DNA from: Spirodela intermedia
Taxonomy: Eukaryota; Streptophyta; Magnoliopsida; Alismatales; Araceae
Direction of reading: 5' to 3'
DNA: 64,000 nucleotides
Assembly (NCBI GenBank): GCA_902729315.2
Contig: LR746268.1
Span: 4,271,501 to 4,335,500 of the forward strand
The translations under genes and the position numbers were made by a program. Positions 1 through 12,935 of the stretch are shown here, one piece after another. Each line of letters starts with the position of its first letter. Position 1 is the first letter of the stretch. The notes below the pieces were generated by a model. It was given only the letters and a program-made list of their open reading frames with translations, was not told where the DNA came from and ran no database searches.

Positions 1-3000
1 AGCGAGCCCACTGCATAGGAGCTTATTTGGTATGGCATTTTTAAGGTTGATAAAAGAGTCGCCTTCCGTTGATATTTCAAGCACCGATGGTGTGTGGCCG
101 CCTAAATTTGAGATGATTTCCGTAAATTATAGCCCAGAATTTTCAAATGATGACTTACTACTCCTGTTACCTGCTGCCTTGTCATATCTGACCTCTGTAT
201 ATTGTAAATCTAGAAACCAAGGTCTTAAACTTTTTGGAAGCATTCCTTCATTTTACTCGAGGATCCTTCTCAAAGGTTTTGGTGATTGGCAGAGGTATAC
301 ATCTGGGAAGATATTTTATGAAGATTTTAGCAAGTGTAAGCCTACATCAGTGGAGCAATTTCGCAGCTGTTTCAGCCGTACACTTCTTGGGAAAGCAGTC
401 CACATGTTGCACTTCTATTTCATCTCAAGTGTTGGGTCAATGAAGAAGAGACATCGTCTTGACACCTTTAACTCACTATTTGATTGCGGTGCTCCAAATG
501 ATCAGCTTCTTGATTTTAATGTGAATGAAATTGATCCTCTTTCATCTGAAGATTCATTTAACATTATTAACAGGGCTATGGCAAAAATTTCTTTTGCACA
601 GTTGTTATTTTCCCCCAAAACCCTCTCTCATCTTTCCCTAATACGTGTCGATGAAGTTTCTGAGAGACCGTCTGGAAAGACTTCCAGTTCAATGAATGCA
701 GCCAAACTAAGGTTTTTGAATATTTTAGTTCATTCATTGAATAACCTGGTAAGAAGATTTCCTTGGAATCTGGAACACATTAATGATACAGACATTACAT
801 ACATGTTCAGATTTTTGGAGGTTCACATTTTGGGAATCATTGTTCAGCTTTCCATTGACATGAAGAGTTTTCTAATACAATTGCCAACTATTTCTTTCCT
901 AAATCCGTTCATGAGAACTTCACTTCTTCATCGGTTTGATGATCCTGCTACTCTGAGGGCAATGAGGATAATACTCTGCAAGCTGGAAGCAAGGCCATCT
1001 GCTTTGGACATTTTGGAACTTTTGCTAGGGCACTCAGAATTTGTCAACACCATTCTCTGGAATGATCACGACGTTGATTCACCTGCTTCCATTAACATTG
1101 GGACATTGTTACAGCCAGTGCCAAGCATTTTTAAATTGCTCGATTTTGTTTCCCCACTCAAAGCAGCAATTGCCGGACAGCTTGTTGATGATGCATCTTC
1201 TGGTTTGGGAGGCAAAAAACACTGTTTGTTCATGAGGAAACTGGAACTGATCAAATTGCTTAGAGTACTGTTTTTTCTGAAGGATCCACAGGAAAATGTT
1301 GGAGTGAACTCTAGTGAATTGCTTTCTTTGCTTTTGTCTGGGTATGGTGCTACGCTAAGTGAAGTTGATGTACATGCCCTGTATTTCATGCATGAGATTG
1401 AGTCTGCAAAAGGACCATGCTCCCATAATATTGCAGACATGGATTATTTGTGGGGGAGATCTGCTATAAAAATCAGGCGTGAAAAAAATTTCGATAAATT
1501 GTTGTCTTCCAACAACATTGCTGACCTTGAAACAGAAGATGAACAACGTCAAAGGCTCTTCAGAGAGAATATTCCATTGGATTCAAAAAGATGTATGATG
1601 ACAGCGTTGCATTTTAGCTATAACAGGGCAGAACTAACTGAGCCTATGTCTCTGAAAAATCTTTTAAACGACAATGCTATGAAGAAGTTGGAGGTACCTC
1701 TTCCTTTTACTTTGTTTGATTACTGGTGCTTTACTAATTTTCTAGTCTGCTTTATTGGTTGTTAAATTCTTTCTTGGTAATAGGACATATTTCTTGATGA
1801 ACTTGCTGCAGATGCCATCTTCAAGTGTTAGTGAGACTCAGCCATATGATCCTGGTTTTATCTTGCCATTTTCAATTCATTGTCTACGTAGAGGATATGT
1901 TGTGCCTATGGAATTTGTCCGGTTAGGTCTGCTTGCTGTAGTGCTGGTTAGCATTTCTTCCACTGATGAAGATGTAAGAAAGTTGGGTTATGAGGCCCTT
2001 GGGACTTTCAAGGCAATTTTGGAGGTATGACTTGCCTTTCTTTGACATTCACTTCGTGAAACTTGTATTCTTGGATTTCAAAATGTTATTGAATGCTGAT
2101 ATTTAAATTCAGGCGAGTTGCTGAAGAGAACATGAATCAACAGTATGTCCTGTTCATTATGCATCTGGGTGATTGTCTTTTCTTTATTTTTCTGGGGCAA
2201 TCGTGGAGATTATCTTATTACACTGAATTTTCTAATCATTTGGACATCACGACCATATTCGTATTCAGTTGTATCTCTATCCTCAATTCCATTTCTGTTT
2301 TTGTTTGAATATTCAAACTCTGAAGGATGCTATACAAATCAACTATAAATCACCACAGTTAAGGATGCTATATCAATAAAATATTCTAGTCATGACAATA
2401 GAGAGCACAATAAACGCTCCTATTGTGTGAATAGTGTGAGGTAGTTCCGAAAATGTCTCTTTCAAGGGACAGCATTTCAGAGATAAAATGAGACAAGCGT
2501 GGCCTTAAGCAGAGATGATCACGTGAAGCAGCAGAAAATAGAAGTGGCAATGGAAGGAACTGCTATACGTAGAAATAGCTGCAGTAAACTGTTACTCGGA
2601 GTAGGAAATTAAGATAAAATACAGTGAGGAAAGCTATGCAGCATGAGCCATAGCATGATAGCATGTATCACGATTGAATAATGGCGTGATAAGCTTGTAA
2701 TGTGGAATCATCCGCTATCATGCAACGTTGAGAAGAAATTATGATGCTTGATGGCACTACTTAAATAGCACCATCACCTGGTCTCTCAACTGCCCATCTT
2801 GGGATGCCATGTTCTCTTGACTGGTCTGTCATTTGATGAGATTCATTGAAGTAGGTGGTTGTAATTTGAAAGTTTTCTATATGTCAACGGTGATAAGCTC
2901 AAATCACTGGATGGCCATGTTATCTGTTATTACAGAAAGGAAAAACGGCAGAGAGGGTGGCGGGAAGGAGACATTCAGAAGTATCAAATCGCTTTTCTTT

Positions 3001-5024
3001 CTCTGTCACCTGAAAAGAAATAAGATTAGCCTGTTTTATTCCGACGGTTCAGGAAAGATGAAATTGGTTGATATGTATTTTCTCCTGCAAGAGCTCTTTT
3101 TTATTGTCTTTAGGGCATAAGACATCCTAGCGAACATTGGACTGAAGAGGATAACTACCTAACGAAACCCAAAGTTACATTGGGTTACTTTTTAAAATAT
3201 TCGTAATTTAGCTCCCGGCTTGCTTCATAGCATCATCGACAAGCATTAAGGCAGATCTTGCATTGAGGAGGCTGACCATTTTCCTGTATCATAATCAGAA
3301 GTGTGTAGCTGAAGCTGTTCGTGGACATAAATTCTGTGTAAAATTTCTACTATAAATGTGGATATTACATTATGATTTGCCTTGAAGAGGCAGAGTTTTG
3401 CTTTGCATCATGCTCTGAAGTGTGTACAACTGAGCTCATTCTTATTTATATCTAAGATTTTGTTTAAGATTTCTTGCTTTGTCCACAAAATACTCTTGTT
3501 GATTTTTGAATTATTTACAGAGTTACCGGAGCAGTAAGGATATCTTACAACTCCAGCTGCTTTTGTCATATTTGCAAAACGGTATTACAGAGGAGTATCA
3601 GAAGATTCCATCACTCACTGCTATATTTTCTGCAGAAGCTTCCTTCATACTGTTGGACCCCTCACACAATAGTTTTCAGGTTATTAGTAAATTTTTGATG
3701 CATTCACCCAGGGTGGATTTTAAGGTATTCGACATACGCAGAATGAGTTATATTTATTCCTTTGATGCTTTTATTGCTGCTGTCTTCTGGCTTATCATGT
3801 TGGACAACATTAATATATTGTATTGGCTCTACTTGCAGGATGTGCCATTATTCCAATCGTCTGTTGCAAGTAATTCGATTCATTTTAAGGCAAACTTTTT
3901 GTGGATCCTTAAGCTGTTATATCTAGGTGTAAATTTTGATGATGACGCTCGAGTTTTTACAAGGAAGCATCTATTTGAGCTTTTGCTAAGTTTTTATGTT
4001 TCTTCCTTGTCTGATTCAGAGACAAAGGTTCTTATTCTTCAGGTAATTTAAAGCCTTAGTTTGCCATTTATTCTTTGTATGAAATAGCTTTGTAGTTAAA
4101 GCGCTGCCAGAGTTATTTTCTAATGCTTCATTTTTCTCCTATTCTCTTTTTCTTGTACCTTTGTGCCACTTTCTTGTCATCCTTTTTTCAACCTTTCTTG
4201 GATCCGATGGACATCCTGTAATAATGGGCATTTGCACTCCATTGGCCATTTGTGTCTAGAATGATGTGCGGGTACTTACTTAGCAAACTTTGACAGTCTT
4301 CCTGTTAGCCAGATGCGCAATAAGCCTAGTTTCTGGCACGAATGTTTTTCCAATTCGATGATTTTTTTTTGTGGGCTACATGCATACCAGTTTTTTGTCT
4401 GATACCCTTTCAGAAGAAGAGAGGTTATTTTTTTCAAGTAATGAGGAGTGAATAACAGTATATATTTTTGTTCTAGTTTTTTTTAGAAATGCCAGCTGCT
4501 GTTTATCTAAAGTATATCCCGAAGCTCAATAAAATTCGATTTTAGTGAAGGATCATAAGGTGACTCACCAGCATTTTCATTTTTATCATCGTATTCTTGT
4601 GTTGACTCAGAACTCGTAAATTACTGCTGCTCTATTTCTGACTTGGAATCAGTTAAAGTGCTTCACGTTTATCATGCAGATAGTGAAGAAGTCTGTTAAG
4701 TTGCATATGCTGGCAAATATGTTAGTTAAGCATCATGGTCTCATTTCGTGGCTGTATTCTGTAATCTCATTCAATGCAAAGAGGTTGCAAGGAGATCAAA
4801 AAGAGTTTTCTATGAACCAGATGGTGACTGCTTTAGAGGTATGTACAACTGAAATTTTGTAAAAAAAATAATTTTTTTCATCCCGTCTTTTATTATATGT
4901 ATATATATGGTTCTGATCTCTAATGCATATGTTACTGTTCTTCAGATCATTCTTTATTTTCAAGTCCTTATTTTCCATTTATCGATACAATGTGGAAAAC
5001 ATGGACGCTAGTTCATTACTTTTT

Positions 5025-5059
<35 letters not shown>

Positions 5060-8000
5060 CTCTGTGTACATTTATTTGAAGGTGTATTATTTTCTGTATC
5101 TATGTGTAAGTGTCGAATGTATTGGGTCGGAAGAGGTTTTCCCTTCCCACTGTGAAACGAATCTAATGATGGAAGATCAGGTTCTCTGTACCTCTTACCC
5201 CTGGTGGATGGACTTCCCGCCTCCCCCCTTTTTTATCTATATCCTTCTCTCTCTTTATATAAACATATGTATGCTATTCTCCCGTCTCTAAATATATATA
5301 AACAGATGTCTACATATATATATGCTGTGTACTATGTATATATATACTGTTTGTGGCAGGAGCTCTTTCCTCCCCATTGAGTAGAAGCTAATAAATCTAA
5401 CAATAGTGGATCGTGTGCTATTTCCCCTCCCCAAACTAAGTGGAACTCTCTTTCTGTTCTCTTCTCTATATCTTTCTATCCCTCCTCCTCTCTTCCTCCT
5501 TCCTATTCTCTTCCAGAATGAAAATCTGTCTTCATCTCGATACAAGAGGAATGGATTGGATGTCTTCTGGTATTCCTCACTCCAACTACAACCAGGATAT
5601 TTAATGCTGCCATTCTTTTCCAATTAATCCTTAACGTGGCTATGTGAAAGCTTAAGTGACAGACAACCTTTCAAAAGAAAATCTGAACCTGTTGCATTGT
5701 TTTCTAATGCTTCCTCTGCTTTCCTTTTTTCCTTGCTCCTGCACCATTAACTCAGCGCTGATTATTTTCTTGATTACTTTTGAACGACATTAATCAAAGG
5801 TTTAATGGCACTAGTGATCCGTGGACGTAAGCATGTATGGCTTGATATAGTGTCAGAATACACTCTCCGAATTTCAGTTCATTTCTCCCTAAGAAGAGAT
5901 TCATGGATACTTTTCAAATGTGTTGGTATGGAGAACAGAAAACCGTCTAAAAGTTAGATGTAAGGAGAGTCAATAGTTGTAGGAAAGATGCGCTGTTGTC
6001 CCCACTAATGGAAGCATTTGAGGGGATTGAAGAAGGCTGGTAGATTTTGACCCAATATTGCATGGTTTGATAATATTAACCCATATGACCAACGATTAAT
6101 AATAACTGACTAGACGAGAAAGCTTGTGTGTTTTTAGGAAGTGCGTGCTAAATTATTCTCATTAAGATCTTGGCATCTAAGATAGAAATGGTTGTGGAAT
6201 CCCCATCCATCTTAAATGCGAGGGGGTCCTAAATTGTCGAGATATTATAGATGGTATGACTGTTTTACTTCCCACCATTAGAAAAAAATGTAACAGAACA
6301 TTTTCCACCACAACGTCTTCTACCAACCTTCCTCTGCGTTTTCTGCGACTTTCATCATTATGATTTTTTGGCTTCTTTGGTTTGAAACGTTAATGATATA
6401 TCCTCAAACAATTGTGCGAATGGTTGATGAAAGTAAGGGTTACGTGATAGCCATCATCTCATATATTCAACAGAACCACAAAAATATTTCTTCTTGTTGG
6501 AAGTTAGAGGTTGGTCTGGGAGCTTACGAGACTTCCCTTTGTGCCATAAAAGTTGACGAGTAAAGCAGAAATGTAGGAATCTCAACTTGTTGTGTGCAAC
6601 TTCTCAACCATAAAAGGTTGTATATTTTGTTTTGTGTCCTCATTCGGTCGTCTTTTCTCAATGTTTCATTTGTATAATGATACTTTCTGAGTTATGTCCT
6701 TTTAATAGGCTACTTTTACTCCTGCATGTGAAGAAAGTGATTTATTGTTTTTCTTCTAAACTTAGGTCGTCAACAGTTTGGTTTCATTGAGACCCATCTG
6801 CGAATGGCTCAGAGATGATGCCCTTGAACAACTATCAAAACTTTCACAACTTCTGCATTCGATGTTTGTTGGCTCCTCGAAATTATTGAAAGATAATGTT
6901 TCTTTGATTGATCCTATTTTGGCTGTAATAATATCAACCTTGAAGATATCACAGGAAAGAAAGATATTCCAGCCACATTTTCACTTATCAATTGAGGCCT
7001 TGTTCCAACTTTGCCGAACTATAGACTCTGAGGTGAAGGATACAATATCATGTTCTACAGTTTGCCTGGGACTCACAACCATTCTTATGAGCACACCTCC
7101 TCCAGTCCGATCCCAGATGGTATTTTTCTTTCTCACTTACCAAATTGGATTTATATGATGCGTGGATTTTATTTTTCAGTTTTTATAATTTTCTTATATC
7201 TTCTACTTGAGCCAGCGCTTAGTTTAACCTATGTCCCTGATTCATTAACGCTTTTTCGAAGTCTTGGAATTTTTTTGCGCTATAATCTTTGTCGGAGGTT
7301 GTCAGTATGCTTCACCTTACTTTTAGTTGTCCAGTGTCTTAAAGGAATGAACAATTGAATCGTCAACCATATATGTGGAACGTTAAATTAAATCGCAATT
7401 TGGGGTTTCATATGGCCGTTAAAATGCATTTCTTTTTTTTTTTGTACACACGGCTTTCAGTCGATCTTTTATGCATGAATGTTCCCTTTAGTAAGAAACA
7501 CACAATATTTTGACCAAATAAACCATTTTTTACATCAACCAAAAAGTTCCTGTTTCATGTGATGCAACGCCGAACTAAAGGTTACTTAAGGTTCTTGCTT
7601 CTTTAGGTAATTGAAACCCTGTCAAGCGTTCTCCCATTAGTAGGCTACCTATTTGATTCCCATGATGGATCAAAGGAGATTTGTTGAGTAGTATCCAGGA
7701 TGATACCATGATTCGCACTGCGATATGAAAGAGAGACAATTACAGTTAACTTAATCTCATCGTCCAGAATGTTCATATGAGACGATCTCACAGCCCGATC
7801 AGGTTAAAAGTTCATATCCATTGATGAATATATTTTTAGTTCAATTTTCCCTTGGAATTTTAAGTAACAGAGAGTGAGATTGATTTTGTAAAATCCTGAA
7901 TGATCACAGGGACAGACACACAAAACGCATATATACATACTCGTGATGTAACTCCGTATGTACTTGATGAGATTATTGATGGCCTGAAAAGCTGATATCT

Positions 8001-10959
8001 CATTACTAATGGCCAAGAAAATTATAGCTTGCTGATATTCGTTCTTCATCATCTATGTCTATTATTTCGTCAATTTTTCTTGTCCAATATTATGGTTTGC
8101 ATATGTAGATAAACATGTTTTCTTGTTTAACATTTTTTCTTCCTGGGCACTGGATGGATGTCATCTGTTAGAGAGCGTCATCGTGTACCCTTCTTGTTTC
8201 TTTTCTTTCTCTCTCCAACCACGGCTTCTTGAAATTTTAAGTAAATGTCATGAATCTCTTGCAGACTGGAACTGAATAAGAAATACATGTAAGAGCCAGT
8301 CCGTTTCGGTTCCACTGAGACTGACTCAAATCTTTCTTTAATACTTATTTTTGTAAAACAGTTAATATATACAATTTTTTTACTTTATCGTCACAAATAG
8401 AAAGGAGCTTGATCTGAATGTATGATCTTTCTCCAAGTGAAACTGATTCTCAATGAGGTATCGAATTCGTGATTCTAATGCCAGAAATCTTTGTAGTTTT
8501 GTTGGTGGTAGAAGCCTTTTGTTTCGTTTTCAAGTAATTAAACAGTATGAAAATCTGTACGTACTTCTGAAACGGTTCCTCTTAGTATTGTCATCTAGAT
8601 AACCTCTTCTGAGCTGTTTTTCTATGGTCTTACTTCTCACAGGATGAAAGGAGAAAATTTATTCTTGTTGTAAAAGGATAGTTCATCTTTTCTCCTATGT
8701 TTGGCTTGTTAGGCTAGGTTTCAACGTTTTCTTGTTTTTTTTTTTTTTCTTGATGTCGTCTGTTTCTACATGTTTCATTTATTTAATGTGCTCATAAAAT
8801 GCTTATTTTGATCACCAGTCTTTTGACTTTCAACCCTCGTGGTTCTGTAGGATAAAGCAAAATTATTAAATGTTGTTATGTGGGCAGTCTCCGCTTTACA
8901 GTCATATCCAATACAAAAATCTGATCCCAATGTTGCTCGCTCATCGGAGGAAGCGCAAATGGAGGAACCAGTTTTGTCGAAGCTTTTACGTTGGATAACA
9001 GGTTCAATAATATTAGGAAATATTTCGGAGAAAAATAACGGAGAACACATTCCTTCCTTACCGTTGGAAGAGATAAGTAGAGAATCTCTACAAGTGCTGT
9101 TGGGAAAGGTCACCTGGCTAGAAATTGAAAGTCATGATTGCCATAGCAGCAACACCTTAGCTGCTATTATTTTGCATCTCCAGTATCTCCTTGGAACAGA
9201 ATGTGTAGCTTCTTCCTCAGTTGTCTCAGCACTAAGCTTGCTGCTTTTTCACACCTGCAATCAAACGGGTACGTCGCAGTCATTTCCGGACTTTCTATTC
9301 CTTTTTGTTGTCGGATCTGAGAAGTTGGTGGATTCGCATGTTCTCATCCGATAACTAAACAAACTAAAGCACCTACATGTATACATCTGAATTGGTTTAT
9401 TTAGATTGCGCATCCAATATCAGACTTTCCTAGTTTGTCATGTACTTCCATTTCTTTGCTGAGAGCTTCTTTTGTTGGCGTGTTATAGATTAACTCTATT
9501 TGGAGACAAACTAACGATTACTTTTGTTTCACTTTTCTAAGATGTACCGCTGCCTGAAAATAATCTCCTAATTATAATAATCAGTAATTAGGGCATAAAT
9601 TTAAGGTTTCTCTTGAGCAAACAATTTTAAGGTTGTTTATTTACTTTTGGCTAGTTCCACAGGTTGTCAACTATTGAGGAACAAGGTTGTCCCCCTATCT
9701 CTGTCAACTGACTTTTTTTATGAATTATCTAGCATTCAATTACTGATCATGAATCCCATTAAAATTTCAGAAACAAGTTTGCTGTGTTTCACTCTTGAAT
9801 GTAAAAATTTGAGTAGGAAACCTGTTTTGCCACCTACCCTAGGTTGTCCAAATTTTCTGTAAGATGACGTCAGGCTAATGATGCAGCTATATGTGGTACT
9901 AGCAAACCTAAAGGTCAAACGGCAATAAACTGTCATTTTGGGAAGAAAATGTCGGCACGTTATCGGACGGGCTAGAACACCAATAGCACTCGGGACTTCA
10001 TATTATCCTCAAGTTTCGAAAATGAGAGAAAAAACTGGAAGACCGTTTAGTGGTTGAATCATAATTTGAACCCAACTTGAGAATTTGAGCTAGAAGAATT
10101 CGTGGATGAAGGAGCTTTATAGATGGACAGATAAATTTAAACGGGAAATCTTTCATTTTCGTCATGAATGCTATGATGTTCAATAAGTGGTGAGCATATA
10201 AAAAAAAATTAAATGGTGGGGATTTAATCAGTTATTGTCGGTAATACATGCTTTAAACAAAGAAATTTCGCATCTATAATGAAAGATTCTCCAGACAAAA
10301 AATTAATTTAATTTTTGAAGCGTCCATAATCATATACTGTTTCAGCTCCTTGTCACATATTATTTTCCCTCGTATACTGCAATTATTTGTATAATGAAAA
10401 ATCTATCACGCAAACTCGATAATTTATCTGACTCTACACAAAACCTTGATACAATCTCAAAAATATTGGAGCAGAGACGAAGTATAAGGACGAAGATCTC
10501 AAAAGTATTATCGCATCACTTTGTGGAAAGATGAGCTGCCCTAGTGAAGCTAGTCCCGCTTGGAGGTGGTAAGTTCCCTGTTTCGATAGTTTGCTGTATA
10601 AAAGCTTCTCGAGCTTGCTCATCCTAGTTCATCCTTGCATGTTTAGTAAGTGCTCTCTGTGACCATCAAGAGATTGGAGGACGGCTGAAGATTATTAGGG
10701 TTCTAAACTGCTTGCGCGCTCAAGACCTGATGCGGCAGACCTTCCATTTTACAGGTCCTTCGACCGGCCATGGAGGGATCTCTCCACAGAAAGAACCCAT
10801 TTGCAGGGCATGGAAGAAGAACACTCTTTTCAAACGCTCCTGCTCTTATTTTCAAATGCCTTGGGAGCCGAGCCGGGCTCCCACATTCAGCTGTACGAGG
10901 ATGTGGAAAATTCTGGCCTGTTCGCGTGGGAAAAGAGCCTACTTCTCAGGAATGACTAA
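1..10959 (+). CDS. URB1: URB1/Npa1 nucleolar pre-ribosomal-associated protein 1 (3' part of gene, nine exons)
   Basis: Role (family knowledge): a large alpha-solenoid nucleolar protein needed for early 60S pre-ribosome assembly. The window opens inside a coding exon; the frame is already open at base 2, so the true start lies upstream. Exons read: 2-1693, 1812-2024, 3521-3724, 3839-4042, 4680-4838, 6766-7119, 8851-9268, 10475-10568 and 10755-10959 (stop TAA). All junctions keep frame, giving about 1,180 residues, roughly half of a plant URB1. Diagnostic stretches include DYLWGRSAIKIRREK near the end of the first exon, YDPGFILPFSIHCLRRGY in the second, LLLSYLQNGI in the third, and the C-terminal SPAWRW + SFDRPWRDLS split across the last two exons. 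The eighth exon's acceptor is ambiguous (10475 or 10496; both keep frame). Introns 2025-3520, 4839-6765 and 7120-8850 hold no second gene that I can see. The family call is from remembered conservation, not a search. Confidence 0.88.
5027..5056. repeat. (CT)n microsatellite in URB1 intron
   Basis: An uninterrupted CT run of about 15 units lies in the 4839-6765 intron, followed by a pyrimidine- and ATATAT-rich stretch to about 5350. It creates long open frames in that intron that are low-complexity artefacts. Confidence 0.9.
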
Positions 10960-11713
10960 ACATGCCCATAACTGGAAACAAGGCTTCAGAAGAAGAAAAA
11001 GTCAACCACACCATGTATTCTCTCCTCTGTAAATGTTTAATTGAATTTTATTCCAATTTTGCGGTCGGTGTACATAGTGAGGAGCCGTCGTAACCCACAG
11101 AGGGGGAGTCCTATGTAGGTCAGTTATTCATTTTTGGTAGTTTATCTCTCAACTGTGCTCTTATGGAACCTGGGGATTCTATGCAGAAGGTGCCAATATA
11201 ACCAGTTTTAGATGTACTCTCTTTTGAGCCCAAATGCTTTGGAAATCTCTTGTTCTCTCTGGTGAAGAAGAATGGTAGGATCGGCGGCGGCTGCAGATAC
11301 AATTGATGCGTTTTTATTTATTTATTTATTTATGTTGGTAAAACTATTTATTATTTGATTATGGTCAACTCTCATGGCATCATCTCAGTTCTCATCCTCC
11401 GGCCTGGGAGAAAATCTCGGAATGGCTTGAGCTCTTTCCTGGTGTCAGTATTAGTTGCATGGGCGGGACTCTTAAAGCTGGTGAGGGACGGGTGGATGCC
11501 CCTCGAATGTTGACAGAAGTTGACTCTGACAGAAATGCACCGAGGGATGTCAACGGACTGGGCCAGTCAGCGCTGGGCCACGCGAAGCCTGACAGAAATG
11601 CACAGAAGTTGATTCGGCCCGGACTGGGGAAACTATTGACGATATGGACTTCCTATTGGACCAAGCCCACATGGACCTAGCACGGTCCTATATGCATACC
11701 CAAATCTGGGTTC

Positions 11714-11715
<2 letters not shown>

Positions 11716-11745
<30 letters not shown>
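11716..11745. repeat. (GA)n microsatellite
   Basis: About 15 GA units between the two identical 16-bp TACCCAAATCTGGGTT words. Confidence 0.9.
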
Positions 11746-11749
<4 letters not shown>

Positions 11750-12423
11750 GGGAGTCTATTTTGGCGTTCATGGGACGGATGAAGCTTCTAGGCAACACTA
11801 GATGAATACCCAAATCTGGGTTGGACCCATTAATTAAGGTAATCCGAAGGCAGGTGTAACGAGCCCATCTACAGTCCATATGGTTATTTAGCCCTGCCCA
11901 TAGGCTTACCCACACGAGCTTCTCTTCGCTTTCTGTGTTTTGAGCAGCTACTCGTTTTTCATGGAAGGACTGGAGTTTCATTACTTTTATGCCCTCCACT
12001 TGATAGATTTACCCCCCCCCCACCCGATGGTCTCCCGACTTCTTAGACTAGCCCCCCCCCCCCATAATACTGAACCGGGGGATTCCTGATCCGGTCGAAC
12101 CAGCTTGAAACGGTTGGGTCCCGGCCTGACGTGGACAGGCCCAAGCCGCCCAAGTCATAGCTTCCGAGCGATCACGCGCCTTTAGTGATGTTGTCTCACG
12201 CCACCACGACGATGACGACAGCATTTGTGGGCCACATCCCGTGAAGTGGACCTATCCAGGGTGGACTTTTCGGCTGACGTGGCCCAAGATCGATGGAGAT
12301 ATTGGGCCGCTGGGTCCACGCAGTGCGCATATACTTTTTAGAGGAGGCATCACAAGAAGGCGCCACGCTGGGCCCAACTCCCTCCAGGACCACCGCCAAA
12401 ATGAACGGTGGCCATGGGTGTGG

Positions 12424-12431
12424 CCACGTGG
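12424..12431 (+). promoter_or_regulatory. G-box CCACGTGG in the presumed BASS promoter
   Basis: A perfect palindromic G-box lies about 510 bp upstream of the BASS start codon. Related ACGTGG cores occur nearby (about 12130 and 12277), together with several TGGGCC/GGCCCA words between 12130 and 12375. In plants, G-boxes bind bZIP/bHLH factors and are common in light-regulated plastid-protein genes. Use at this gene is inferred from position only. Confidence 0.45.
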
Positions 12432-12935
12432 ATGCGACGTTTAAATTTCCACAATTAGATCATTCATGTGAAGAGCTTTTCATTACGTCCAACTAGTCCT
12501 GGAGGCGACAGCCGCCAACGTCCGGCGATCGGCTGCGGCGGCGGCGTCTTCCTCGCTCCTTCCAGAAGCATCCACGGAGCGGCGGAGTGAGCGAAGGGCG
12601 GAGAGACACGGAGAAAAGTCGGGTGTTTGCGGGGGCCACCACTTGCGTGTCTCATTCTAAAATATCCACGTAGAGGAATCGCTCTCGTTGGTGTGCTCCG
12701 GAGGAGCAAAGGAGTGATGAGAGCGGCCATTCGTTAAACCCAGAGAGACTGGCGTGAGGCCTCATCCCTATCAGGTGGACTTGCAGCGTCCCCTGCTCCA
12801 CTCTCTTCCTCTCGTCCGTCTGAATTCTTGCCAACTTTGGAAACCATTTACAGCGCGCGTTCATCTGCTCAGTCCCCTCTGGAGTTGATTTCAATCGTAT
12901 TTTGTGGTGTTCCTTGTTCATTGCAGAAGGTGTTG

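Larger units (their letters stand above)
10960..12935. other. Intergenic region between URB1 and BASS: 3' flank, simple repeats, BASS promoter
   Basis: No convincing gene. After the URB1 stop there is AT-rich 3' flank. A 16-bp palindromic word, TACCCAAATCTGGGTT, occurs identically at 11697-11712 and 11807-11822, flanking a (GA)n tract. Two pure C runs follow (12012-12021, C10; 12052-12063, C12). From about 12060 the DNA becomes GC-rich and holds several TGGGCC/GGCCCA words and a G-box, which I read as the BASS promoter. A pyrimidine-rich leader (about 12790-12935) precedes the BASS start codon. Confidence 0.6.

Noticed and set aside
5288-5627. Overlapping open frames on both strands in a URB1 intron
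   Set aside because: Low-complexity CT/ATATAT sequence; no conserved motif.
10699-10959. Last URB1 exon starting at 10699 or 10739
   Set aside because: 10699 does not fit the phase left by the preceding exons, and 10739 would skip the conserved SPAWRW exon. 10755 with exon 10475-10568 keeps frame and restores the family ending.
12196-12730. Several 60-90-codon frames upstream of BASS
   Set aside because: GC-rich promoter DNA open on both strands; no domain or consistent start context.
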